Assembly (NCBI GenBank): GCA_902802215.1
Contig: CADCLH010000017.1
Coordinates: 1-29,292, forward strand
Length of the DNA: 29,292 nt
Source of the DNA: Oscillospiraceae bacterium
GTDB taxonomy: Bacteria > Bacillota > Clostridia > Oscillospirales > Oscillospiraceae
Reading direction: 5' to 3'
In this document: positions 7,570 to 14,107 of the stretch, piece by piece
Layout of the letters: each line of letters begins with the position of its first letter
How positions within the stretch are numbered: position 1 is the stretch's first letter
Program-made: the position numbers and the translations under genes
Notes under the pieces: generated by a model
The model's database searches: none
What the model was told of the DNA's origin: nothing
Seen by the model: the letters and a program-made list of their open reading frames with translations, nothing else

Positions 7570-8588
7570 AAATGAAGGGTTTTATTGGTGGACCCGGCCG
7601 CGAAGCCCGCGATCAGGCTGAGCAGGTAGGCGAGCGCCGGCGGGACGAGTCCGGGCTTTGCCAGAAACAGCGCGACCGCCGAGACGCCGAGATAGTGGAA
7701 GACATACAGGCCGAAGCTCCGCGCGCCCATCCAGCGGGTGAATTTCGTCTCAACGTCCGCGTACTTCGCCGCGCCGCCGAGGATGGCAAGGCTGCCGAAC
7801 CAGGCGTAAGCGGCAAAGAGCGGCGTGCGGTTGACCGGGGCGTCGGCGTAGTTTCGCCCGAAGTACCGGGCGCAGAAGGCGATCCCGAGCGCGGCGGCGG
7901 CGAGCAGCAGCGGCAGGAAATACCGCTTCAGCGCCTCGATCGCCTCCTCGTGCGAGAACACGAAGTAGCCGAGCAGGAACACGACGCCGTAGAAGCCGAA
8001 GCGGTAGACGACCACCACCGGCATGTTCAGGACCTGGGCCGCCGCCCAGACCGGCAGCGCCAGCAGCGCGATCCCGGCGATCCCGATGCGTCCGCAGCGC
8101 GTCCAGAGCCGGTCCTTCTCGAGCTTCCGGATCAGCAGCAGAAGCGCGGTCAGCACCCACAGCAGCTGGATGTACCAGAGAACCCCCTGGCCGCTCAGGG
8201 CCATAATCAGATACTTCACCGCGCCCGGGACCTCCATCGCGTCAAAGCCGTCGCCGAGGGAGATGTTGATCCAGCCCTGGATGAACTGAAAGACGAAGAG
8301 GCCGACGGTCGAGGGCACCAGCAGCTTGGTCGTGCGGCTTTTGAAGTATTCCCGGTCCGACCTTTTTTCGAGCGCGAGCCGCGCGCAGATCCCGGACACC
8401 AGAAACAGGACCGGCATCAGCCAGGGATAGACCAAATACAGCAACAGGTCGTACCACTGGACGTCGAGCTTTGTGATCTTCCCGAGGCCGCCGAGCACGC
8501 CCTCGGCGTTGTACATGTAGAACACATGGTACACGACGACCACGGCCACCACCGCCCAGCGGATGTTATCCAAATAGCGTTTTCTCAC
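7467..8588 (-). CDS. Acyltransferase family 3 membrane protein, C-terminus replaced by repeat
   Basis: A polytopic OafA/YrhL-type acyltransferase (373 residues) that would transfer acyl groups to extracytoplasmic sugars or lipids. It begins RKRYLDNIRW with VVVVYHVFYMYN (family His near residue 20) and has about ten hydrophobic helices, e.g. WLMPVLFLVSGICA and LLWVLTALLLLI. The start is a GTG at 8588 preceded by AGGTGG. The longer frame upstream is rejected because a promoter -10 (8622-8627) falls inside it. The last recognisable helix is AYLLSLIAGFAAG. The final ~32 residues (PARIAPCIVGG... to the stop) are encoded by the dispersed repeat, and the usual basic tail (compare RRIPGIRKLL of the acyltransferase at 15409-16425) is absent. 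Activity after this loss is uncertain. Confidence 0.88.
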   Translation of the reverse strand: MRKRYLDNIRWAVVAVVVVYHVFYMYNAEGVLGGLGKITKLDVQWYDLLLYLVYPWLMPVLFLVSGICARLALEKRSDREYFKSRTTKLLVPSTVGLFVFQFIQGWINISLGDGFDAMEVPGAVKYLIMALSGQGVLWYIQLLWVLTALLLLIRKLEKDRLWTRCGRIGIAGIALLALPVWAAAQVLNMPVVVVYRFGFYGVVFLLGYFVFSHEEAIEALKRYFLPLLLAAAALGIAFCARYFGRNYADAPVNRTPLFAAYAWFGSLAILGGAAKYADVETKFTRWMGARSFGLYVFHYLGVSAVALFLAKPGLVPPALAYLLSLIAGFAAGSTNKTLHFLPARIAPCIVGGLGHISPLCPAAAASPDTMLTR

Positions 8589-8621
8589 AGTTTTCCCACC
8601 TTTGCAACGGAAACTGACATC

Positions 8622-8650
8622 ATTATAGTCCCCGGCCCGCCGCTCGTCTA
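8622..8650 (-). promoter_or_regulatory. Promoter for the acyltransferase
   Basis: On the minus strand, TAGACG (8650-8645), a 17-base spacer and a perfect TATAAT (8627-8622). The predicted start near 8615 leaves a leader of about 27 bases to the GTG at 8588. Confidence 0.65.
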
Positions 8651-8705
8651 CCACGTCCCGTTAACATTTACGGACGCTTTCTGTTCGTTTCCGTTGCGCG
8701 GGCGG

Positions 8706-8733
8706 AAAAGGAGCTTCCGAAGAAGCTCCTTTT
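8706..8733 (-). terminator. Intrinsic terminator after the solute-binding protein gene
   Basis: The stem 8706-8717 / 8722-8733 has a CGAA loop. Read on the minus strand it ends in a T-run, 73 bases after the solute-binding protein stop. Confidence 0.85.
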
Positions 8734-8806
8734 TGTAAAAGCGGTGTCTGTTGTGCGGGATCACGCCTCGTCTCTCCGCTTGAGGCAGAGGGCCGCGCAG
8801 GATGCC

Positions 8807-9853
8807 TTATGCCAGCAGCTCGAGGCTCAGCCGCAGTCCTTGCTCGCAGGCCTCGCGGTTTTTTAGATAGCTGCATCCGGGGTCGAGGGCGCTCACCGTA
8901 CCGCCGCGGGCAATCCGGAGAAGCGCCGCCTCCGGCGGCGTTTTTCCCTCGCCCGCGCCCGGATGGAAGGGGACCAGCCCCATCGAGAGCGCGAGCTCCG
9001 CGCTCCGCCCCTTGTCGGACAGCCAGCGCAGAAAGGCCTCCGTCACCGGTCCGTCCTTCGTCCGGGCAAAGCCCATCCAGATCCCCGCGTAGCGCGCGGC
9101 GGCCCCGGCGGGCAGCGGCAGCGGATCGACAAGCAGGCCGTCGCCCTCCCACTGTGCCAGCGACATGGAGTCTACGACCGCAGCGGCGAGGCTCCCCTGC
9201 CGCACCCGGTCCGCGGCGTCGGGCGCGTTCACGGCGGCGCCGTCATAGGCCGCGCGGCCCAGCAGGTTGTGGAGCCGCACATAGTCGGGATTGGCGCTGT
9301 CCGCCGTGCGCAGGCCGCTCATCGCATGGCCGAGCGCGTACATCCCCTCATACAGGACGTCCGCCCAGCACGCCGCGCCGAGCATATCCTTCTCCCCGCT
9401 CTCGAGCAGGGCCTCCAGACTTTCCGGCGCCTCGGGCAGGCGCGTTTCGCTGCGCAGCAGGACCGGCAGCCGCGCCCCCAGCGGGAAGAAGCCCTCCGCG
9501 TTCCCCTCCGGGCGGGCGACCGTCTCCGGCAGGGCGATCAGGCCCTCGCCCTCGTCGATGTCATAGGCGCGCACATGGCTGCACCACAGCAGATCCGGCC
9601 GCCCCTCCGCGAAGGCGTCGGCCAGCGCCCTCTCGTCGGCGAAGCCGACCGCCTCCACACGCAGGCCCGTCTCCTTTTCGCAGCGCGCGGCCAGCGCCTC
9701 CATGCCCTCCGCGCTGCATTCGGTCCCGGCGTACCAGAGGACGAGCTCCCCCTCCGCGCGGGTGGTCCTGGCCGGGGCGAACCAGAACAGGATGAGGCAG
9801 ACCGCCAGCGCCGCCAGCGCCGCGATCCCGGCCAGGATTCCTCTCCGCTTCAT
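8807..9853 (-). CDS. Extracellular solute-binding protein (ABC family 1-like), orphan
   Basis: A 348-residue exported periplasmic-binding-protein-like product. Residues 1-5 are basic (MKRRG), followed by a hydrophobic signal/anchor at about 6-28. The mature part reads ELVLWYAGTECSAEGMEALAARCEKETG, the standard opening of family 1 sugar-type binding proteins. PLPLPAGAAARYAGIWMGFARTKDG and AFLRWLSDKGRSAELALSMGLVPFHPG match their C-terminal lobe. No strict lipobox is seen; the Cys in the hydrophobic segment follows Val. The ATG at 9853 is chosen because a frame extending to 9916 would overlap the -35 box. No permease or ATPase gene is adjacent, so it may serve a distant transporter or a sensor. 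Ligand unknown. Confidence 0.82.
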   Translation of the reverse strand: MKRRGILAGIAALAALAVCLILFWFAPARTTRAEGELVLWYAGTECSAEGMEALAARCEKETGLRVEAVGFADERALADAFAEGRPDLLWCSHVRAYDIDEGEGLIALPETVARPEGNAEGFFPLGARLPVLLRSETRLPEAPESLEALLESGEKDMLGAACWADVLYEGMYALGHAMSGLRTADSANPDYVRLHNLLGRAAYDGAAVNAPDAADRVRQGSLAAAVVDSMSLAQWEGDGLLVDPLPLPAGAAARYAGIWMGFARTKDGPVTEAFLRWLSDKGRSAELALSMGLVPFHPGAGEGKTPPEAALLRIARGGTVSALDPGCSYLKNREACEQGLRLSLELLA

Positions 9854-9887
9854 CCTTTTCCGCCTCTTTTCCCGTGATATCGGGACG

Positions 9888-9916
9888 ATTTTACCACATC
9901 CGCTTCCCCTGCACAA
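9888..9916 (-). promoter_or_regulatory. Promoter for the solute-binding protein gene
   Basis: On the minus strand, TTGTGC (9916-9911), a 17-base spacer and TAAAAT (9893-9888). It is divergent from the HAD phosphatase promoter, whose -35 starts six bases away, so the two could compete. Confidence 0.6.
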
Positions 9917-9921
9917 GTCAA

Positions 9922-9950
9922 TTGCACTTTTCTCCCTGCTGTGCTACAAT
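9922..9950 (+). promoter_or_regulatory. Promoter for the HAD phosphatase gene
   Basis: TTGCAC (9922-9927), a 17-base spacer and TACAAT (9945-9950) with an extended-10 TG at 9942-9943. The predicted start is about 30 bases before the ATG at 9987. Confidence 0.75.
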
Positions 9951-9986
9951 AGGCGCACTTGGTCCCACAGGGAAAGGGGTGCTTTT

Positions 9987-10637
9987 ATGCGCTATCAGGC
10001 TGTACTATTCGACATGGACGGGACGGTGCTCGACACGCTCGGCGATCTCGCCAACGCCTGCAACCACACGCTGCGCGCCTTCGGCCTGCCCGAGCGGACG
10101 CGCACGGAGATCGCGCACTTCCTCGGCAACGGGGCCGCCTGGCTCATCTCCCACGCCGTACCGGACGGGACCGGCGAGGCGCGGACGCGGGAGATCCTGC
10201 ACGCCTATCAGCCCTGGTACGACGCCCACTGCGACATTGAGACCGCGCCCTACCCCGGCATCGTGGAGCTGATGCGGGCCCTGAAGGCGGCGGGGGTCCG
10301 GCAGGCCGTCATCTCGAACAAGCAGGACTCGGCCGTGCAGCTGCTGGCGGCGCGCTACTTCCCGGGGCTTCTGGACTACGCCGTCGGCGAGAGCGCGACG
10401 GTGCGGCGCAAGCCGAATCCCGACGCCGTGCTCGCCGCGCTGGCGCACATGGGTCTGAAGAAGGAGGCCGCGATCTACGTCGGGGACACCGAGGTGGACA
10501 TTCAGACCGCGAAGAACGCGGGACTGCCCTGCGCCGTGGTCGGCTGGGGCTTTCGCACGGAGGAGGAGCTGCGCGCCTGCGGGGCGGAGCGCATCTTCCG
10601 CACGGCGGACGAGCTGAAAGCCTGGCTGCTCGCGTGA
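9987..10637 (+). CDS. HAD-family hydrolase, phosphoglycolate phosphatase-like
   Basis: A 216-residue haloacid dehalogenase-superfamily phosphatase of the Gph/PGMB type. Motif I is FDMDGTVLDT with nucleophile Asp9 and acid/base Asp11. Motif II is VISNK (Ser110). Motif III is Lys142 in RRKPNPDA. Motif IV is YVGDTEVDIQTAKNAG (Asp167, Asp171). An alpha-helical cap fills about residues 15-85. The ATG at 9987 follows AAAGGGGT. The substrate may be 2-phosphoglycolate or another small phosphomonoester; these proteins are often promiscuous and sequence cannot decide. It is a single-gene unit with its own promoter and terminator. Confidence 0.9.
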   Translation: MRYQAVLFDMDGTVLDTLGDLANACNHTLRAFGLPERTRTEIAHFLGNGAAWLISHAVPDGTGEARTREILHAYQPWYDAHCDIETAPYPGIVELMRALKAAGVRQAVISNKQDSAVQLLAARYFPGLLDYAVGESATVRRKPNPDAVLAALAHMGLKKEAAIYVGDTEVDIQTAKNAGLPCAVVGWGFRTEEELRACGAERIFRTADELKAWLLA

Positions 10638-10672
10638 AAAAACGGACTGTGAGACAATCACAGTCCGTTTTT
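10638..10672. terminator. Intrinsic terminator, bidirectional
   Basis: The stem 10638-10652 / 10658-10672 is perfect over 15 bases, with an A-run before and a T-run after. It serves the HAD gene on the plus strand and, past the repeat, rsmG on the minus strand. Confidence 0.92.
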
Positions 10673-10673
10673 C

Positions 10674-10807
10674 ATACTATTCACCGATAAAAAGCTTCAG
10701 AATTTTTCCGAGTCAGAATTGTGTCAGGCAAGGCGGCGGCCGCAGGGCATAATGGAGATATATGGCCAAGGCCGCCAACGATGCATGGCGCGATTCTGGC
10801 CGGTAAA
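10674..10807 (-). repeat. 134-bp dispersed repeat, copy 2
   Basis: It matches 7436-7569 in the same orientation with seven substitutions, and the 77 bases 10731-10807 are identical. The GCATCGT arm is degraded in this copy (GAATTGT), while the ACGATGC arm is intact. On the minus strand it encodes the last ~29 residues and stop of rsmG, in a different frame from that used by the acyltransferase at copy 1. Confidence 0.93.
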
Positions 10808-11453
10808 TCACGACGACGCAGTGCGTGACCTCCGTGCCGGGGATCGTATAGGGGAAGACGCGCTCCACCTCGCCGCCGAGGGTCTTGAGCGCGACATAGG
10901 CCTCGCGCCTCTCCTGTTCGGCCTCCGGTCCCTTCATGGCGAGGAACAGCCCGCCCGGCCGCACATAGGGCAGGCACAGCTCGCACAGCAGATTGAGCCG
11001 CGCGACCGCGCGGGAGACCGCGCAGTCGAAGCTCTCGCGAAAGCCCTCCGGCTGCTCCTCCGCCCGGGCGTGCACGCATTCGACGTCGTCGAAGCCCAGC
11101 TCGGCGCAGGTCCCGCGCAGGAACGCGACGCGCTTGTCGAGACTGTCGAGCAGCGTCAGCTTCATCGAGGGTTGGGCGATCTTGAGCGCGAGGCCCGGAA
11201 AGCCCGCGCCGGTGCCCACGTCGATCACGCGGGCGTTTTCCATCGGATCGACGCACAGCAGCGCCGCGCTGTCGAGAAAATGCAGCCTTGCGACCTCCTC
11301 CTCGCCGGTGATGGCGGTGAGGTTCATGACGGCGTTGCCGCGCTCGAGCGCCTCGTAGTAGACGCGGTAGCGCTCCGCCGCCCGCGCGTCCGGCCGCAGC
11401 CCCAGCGCGGCGAAGCCCTGTGTCAGTGTCTGCTCGAGCATCGCTTCATTCAT
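10713..11453 (-). CDS. rsmG: 16S rRNA (guanine527-N7)-methyltransferase, C-terminus altered by repeat
   Basis: RsmG (GidB) methylates N7 of G527 in 16S rRNA using S-adenosylmethionine. The 246-residue frame has NLTAITGEEEVARLHFLDS (45-62), the SAM-binding VIDVGTGAGFPGLALKI (76-92), LLDSLDKRVAFL and SRAVARLNLL, all classic for the family. Recognisable sequence ends at about residue 217 (THCVVVIYR). From there the frame is encoded by the dispersed repeat, and the Firmicutes-typical tail with TPKKYPR-like motif is missing. The ATG overlaps the stop of the upstream sleB-like gene by eight bases, so it is the last gene of a coupled three-gene operon. The catalytic core is complete, so activity may be retained. 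Confidence 0.93.
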   Translation of the reverse strand: MNEAMLEQTLTQGFAALGLRPDARAAERYRVYYEALERGNAVMNLTAITGEEEVARLHFLDSAALLCVDPMENARVIDVGTGAGFPGLALKIAQPSMKLTLLDSLDKRVAFLRGTCAELGFDDVECVHARAEEQPEGFRESFDCAVSRAVARLNLLCELCLPYVRPGGLFLAMKGPEAEQERREAYVALKTLGGEVERVFPYTIPGTEVTHCVVVIYRPESRHASLAALAIYLHYALRPPPCLTQF

Positions 11454-12294
11454 CCTTCTGCGTATAGAAATTATGCCTGCCGATGACCTTCTCCAGCTTG
11501 AGCGTCGCGTCGAACCAGGCGCTGCCGAAGGAGGGGTTGACGAAGTACAGGCAGTCCCCCACGGTGTTCGCGCCCTCGAGCACCAGACAGGCGGCCGCGA
11601 CCGACTCCTCGTCCGGGTCCTCGTGGATGGCGCCGACGGCGATGGGCTCGAACTGGATCACGTGCTCGGTGTCGTAGACGACCTCGAAGACCGTATCGGG
11701 GAAAATTGTGCTTTTCACGCGGTTCATGACCACGTTGCCGACGCCGATCTTGCCCTCGAGCGGCTCGATGCCCGCCTCGGCGTGGATGATGTGCGTCAGC
11801 CAGTAGAAGTCGTCGGCGGGGAAATTGAGGGCATAGTAGTCCTCGCCGCCCCGCAGGAGCTGCGCGCCCCGCATGTGGAAGGCGACGCCCTCCGCGTCTG
11901 TGACGGCCTCGGCGCCGAAGAGCTTCTGCGCGGCCGGGACCGGCAGATACAGGTCCTCCCCGCGGATCATCCAGCCGCCCGGCGCCCAGACGTAGCGGCC
12001 GTCGGCCACGAAGTAGCCCCTGTCCTTCTCCCCCCGCACGGCGAGCGGCCCGATCCGCGCCTCGAAGCCGTCCTCGTCCCCGCTCCAGCTCAGCTCGCAC
12101 GAGCAGGCGGCGCAGAGCGCGCGCAGCGGGACGAAGATCTGTCCGTCCCGCCGGAAGGCCCGGGCGCAGAGCAGGGCGTCGATCTTCATCGGGACGCTCT
12201 CGGCTCCGGGCACGGACTCCCGCTCCGCCGGAGCGGCCCCGCACAGGAGCAGCGCGAGCGCGAGCAGCAGGGCGGCAAAGCCCCGTTTACGCAT
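11446..12294 (-). CDS. SleB-type cell wall hydrolase with N-terminal copper-amine-oxidase-like domain
   Basis: A 282-residue exported peptidoglycan hydrolase of the Hydrolase_2/SleB family (spore cortex or cell wall lytic enzymes). Residues 1-23 are a signal peptide (MRKRGFAALL then an Ala/Leu core ending GAAPA). Residues ~35-140 resemble a copper amine oxidase N-terminal-like stalk domain (GQIFVPLRAL, GRYVWAPGGWMI). Residues ~165-278 are the hydrolase: HIIHAEAGIEPLEGKIGVG with probable catalytic Glu173, NVVMNRV, and a C-terminal CLYFVNPSFGS then GRHNFYT. The ATG at 12294 overlaps the TSCPD gene stop by eight bases. A longer frame upstream to 12753 is an artefact through that gene. Whether it acts on cortex or vegetative wall is not shown. 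Confidence 0.9.
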   Translation of the reverse strand: MRKRGFAALLLALALLLCGAAPAERESVPGAESVPMKIDALLCARAFRRDGQIFVPLRALCAACSCELSWSGDEDGFEARIGPLAVRGEKDRGYFVADGRYVWAPGGWMIRGEDLYLPVPAAQKLFGAEAVTDAEGVAFHMRGAQLLRGGEDYYALNFPADDFYWLTHIIHAEAGIEPLEGKIGVGNVVMNRVKSTIFPDTVFEVVYDTEHVIQFEPIAVGAIHEDPDEESVAAACLVLEGANTVGDCLYFVNPSFGSAWFDATLKLEKVIGRHNFYTQKDE

Positions 12295-12541
12295 GCTCGG
12301 CGCGGAAGGCCTTGAGCGCCTTTGCGATCTGGTCGGGGCAGGAGGTCTTCTTGAAGCCGCACTCGATGCCCTCCATGCGGCGGACCGCCTCGTCGATCTC
12401 CATACCGACGAGCAGCTTCGAGATGCCCTTGAGGTTCCCGTCGCAGCCGCCGGTGACCGCCAGGGAGACGATTTTCCCGTCCTCCAGCTCAAAGTCGAAT
12501 TTCTGGGAGCATACGCCCCTGGGTCTGTAGCTGTAATGCAT
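12287..12541 (-). CDS. TSCPD domain protein (TIGR03905-like)
   Basis: An 84-residue small protein of the TSCPD family, named for the C-terminal motif that is intact here (GFKKTSCPDQIAKAL). The N-terminus is MHYSYRPRGVCSQKFDFEL with a conserved Cys, and the middle GGCDGNLKGISKLLVG holds another. The related domain is found at the C-terminus of class II ribonucleotide reductases. The free-standing form has no established role and may bind metal through its Cys residues. The ATG at 12541 is preferred over the in-frame TTG at 12562 because GGGAGGA sits 7 bases before it. First gene of the operon with the SleB-like hydrolase and rsmG. Confidence 0.9.
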   Translation of the reverse strand: MHYSYRPRGVCSQKFDFELEDGKIVSLAVTGGCDGNLKGISKLLVGMEIDEAVRRMEGIECGFKKTSCPDQIAKALKAFRAEHA

Positions 12542-12573
12542 CGTGATGTCCTCCCGGTCCAAGTGTTTTTTTC

Positions 12574-12602
12574 ACTATACCATCTTCCCCGCCGCATTGC
12601 AA
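12574..12602 (-). promoter_or_regulatory. Promoter for the TSCPD-sleB-rsmG operon
   Basis: On the minus strand, TTGCAA (12602-12597), a 17-base spacer and TATAGT (12579-12574). It is back to back with the plus-strand promoter of the membrane protein gene. Confidence 0.75.
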
Positions 12603-12609
12603 GAAGCGC

Positions 12610-12638
12610 TTGCCCGCCCGGGAGAAGGGGTGTAGAAT
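12610..12638 (+). promoter_or_regulatory. Promoter for the six-helix membrane protein gene
   Basis: TTGCCC (12610-12615), a 17-base spacer and TAGAAT (12633-12638), about 32 bases before the ATG at 12671. Confidence 0.7.
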
Positions 12639-12670
12639 AGAGGCGAAATCTGTAAAAGGAGGCGCGCATC

Positions 12671-13339
12671 ATGTTCAAATTCTGGGGCGACGGGAGCGAC
12701 GAGGCGAAGGCGCTGGTCGACGCGATCCGCGTACGCAGCACCGAAAACTTCAACTGGACCTTTATCTTTATCCTGGCGGTGGTGTTCTACGTATACTGGT
12801 CTGAGATCCACAAGAAGAACTACGATGTTGTCTGGGCGGCGCTTGCGCTGTACGGGGTGCACTGGCTGTACGAGATCGTCAACGCGGTCATCGGCCATGT
12901 CGCGGGCTACCCGCTCTGGGCCGTGTCGAACGCGTCCACGACCTTCATCCTGCTTGTCGGCGTATGCTGGGAGCTGTCGATGATGTTCTCGCTGGCGGGC
13001 ATGATCTCGCTCAAGATGCTGCCGGAGGACCGCACGACGCGCTACTTTGCGAAGGGCGGCCGCCGCGGGGTCGACTGCCGTCTGGTCGGGGCGCTGTCGA
13101 TGGCGCTTCTGTTCGCGCTGGTCGAGTCCTTTCTCGCCGCGACCGAGAACGGCTCCTTTCTCTGGGTCTACCGCTGGTGGGGCGTGCTGCCGGTCTTTGT
13201 GACGACCTACATCCCCTTCTTCCTCGCGGCAAACTATGTGCCCGATCTGGAGCCGAAGAAGCGCACGCGCTTTCTCGCTGTTCTCTGGGGTCTCGACGCG
13301 CTGCTGCTGATCGTGCTGATCCCGCTCGGAATCATTTGA
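12671..13339 (+). CDS. Six-helix integral membrane protein of unknown function
   Basis: A 222-residue protein I cannot assign to a named family. About six hydrophobic segments are visible near residues 29-45, 52-76, 88-114, 139-156, 168-189 and 200-222. The short basic stretch KGGRRGVDCR (about 127-136) and the charged EPKKRTR (about 193-199) are probably cytoplasmic. Aromatic and acidic residues inside helices (HWLYEIVNAV, VCWELSMMF, FALVESF) suggest a substrate or ion path, but this is inference. AAAAGGAGG precedes the ATG. It is a single gene with its own promoter, and no clear terminator separates it from rdgB. Confidence 0.85.
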   Translation: MFKFWGDGSDEAKALVDAIRVRSTENFNWTFIFILAVVFYVYWSEIHKKNYDVVWAALALYGVHWLYEIVNAVIGHVAGYPLWAVSNASTTFILLVGVCWELSMMFSLAGMISLKMLPEDRTTRYFAKGGRRGVDCRLVGALSMALLFALVESFLAATENGSFLWVYRWWGVLPVFVTTYIPFFLAANYVPDLEPKKRTRFLAVLWGLDALLLIVLIPLGII

Positions 13340-13355
13340 AAACACGCATCTTTTC

Positions 13356-13385
13356 TTGACTTACGGGACAGCGCTGTGTTATCAT
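13356..13385 (+). promoter_or_regulatory. Promoter for rdgB
   Basis: TTGACT (13356-13361), an 18-base spacer and TATCAT (13380-13385). The leader of about 60 bases is GC-rich and could form a small hairpin, but no known riboswitch is recognised. Confidence 0.65.
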
Positions 13386-13452
13386 ATGCGCGAATTGGCC
13401 GCGGGCGGCGGAGCGTGTCCGCCCCGGCGGCAAAAAGAGGTGCTCTGAAACG

Positions 13453-14052
13453 ATGAAACTGATACTGGCTTCCAACAATGCCCATAAACTGACGGAGATG
13501 AAGGCCATCCTCTCCCCGTACTTCGATGAGATCGTCTCCATGGGAGAGGCGGGCATCGAGCATGAGACCGTGGAGGACGGCAAGACCTTCATGGAAAACG
13601 CCGTGAAGAAGGCCAAGGAGCTCGCGGAGCTCTCCGGCTGCTGCGCCATTGCGGACGACAGTGGTCTGTGCGTCGACGCGCTGGCCGGCGGTCCCGGCGT
13701 TTTCTCGGCCCGCTTTGCCGGCGTGCACGGGGACGACAAGGCCAACAACGCCCTGCTGCTCAAGGAGCTCGAGGGCGAGCGCGAGCGCGGCGCCCACTAC
13801 ACCTGCGCCATCGCTCTGGCCTGGCCGGACGGCAGGCTGCTGACCGCGGAGGATTACCTCTACGGCGAGATCGCCTACGACGAGCGCGGTACGAACGGCT
13901 TCGGCTACGACCCGCTGTTCCTGCTCAAGGAGCTCGGCCTGCGCACGGCGGAGCTGACGCCCGAGGAGAAGAACCGCATCAGCCACCGCGGCAAGGCGCT
14001 GCGCAAGCTGGTGGAGGAGCTCAAAGCCCAGGAGGCTCCCGCGGCGGAGTGA
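13453..14052 (+). CDS. rdgB: XTP/dITP diphosphatase (RdgB/HAM1 family)
   Basis: RdgB hydrolyses non-canonical purine triphosphates (dITP, XTP) to monophosphates and so keeps them out of DNA. The 199-residue protein has the family's SNNAHKLTEM at 8-16, FMENAVKKAKELAE, the metal-binding ADDSGLCVDALAG, GVFSARFAG, GTNGFGYDPLF and SHRGKALRKL. Length is typical. The ATG at 13453 follows AAGAGGTG with an 11-base gap, slightly long. It is a single-gene unit between its own promoter and a strong terminator. Family identity is secure; the gene name follows the E. coli enzyme. Confidence 0.96.
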   Translation: MKLILASNNAHKLTEMKAILSPYFDEIVSMGEAGIEHETVEDGKTFMENAVKKAKELAELSGCCAIADDSGLCVDALAGGPGVFSARFAGVHGDDKANNALLLKELEGERERGAHYTCAIALAWPDGRLLTAEDYLYGEIAYDERGTNGFGYDPLFLLKELGLRTAELTPEEKNRISHRGKALRKLVEELKAQEAPAAE

Positions 14053-14061
14053 TCTGTATCC

Positions 14062-14099
14062 AAAAAACACCCGCTTCCGTTTGGAAGCGGGTGTTTTTT
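14062..14099. terminator. Intrinsic terminator, bidirectional
   Basis: The stem 14062-14078 / 14083-14099 is perfect over 17 bases with a GTTT loop and flanking A- and T-runs. It ends rdgB (plus) and the capA-like gene (minus). Confidence 0.93.
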
Positions 14100-14107
14100 T
14101 GCGGGGT

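Noticed and set aside
7436..10807. The two 134-bp repeats as ends of a composite transposon or phage attachment sites
   Set aside because: The 3.1 kb between them holds ordinary genes with no transposase, integrase or phage gene, and each repeat is embedded in a gene end rather than a tRNA.
12295..12753. N-terminal extension of the SleB-like protein
   Set aside because: It overlaps the whole TSCPD gene and its promoter; the ATG at 12294 begins a proper signal peptide.
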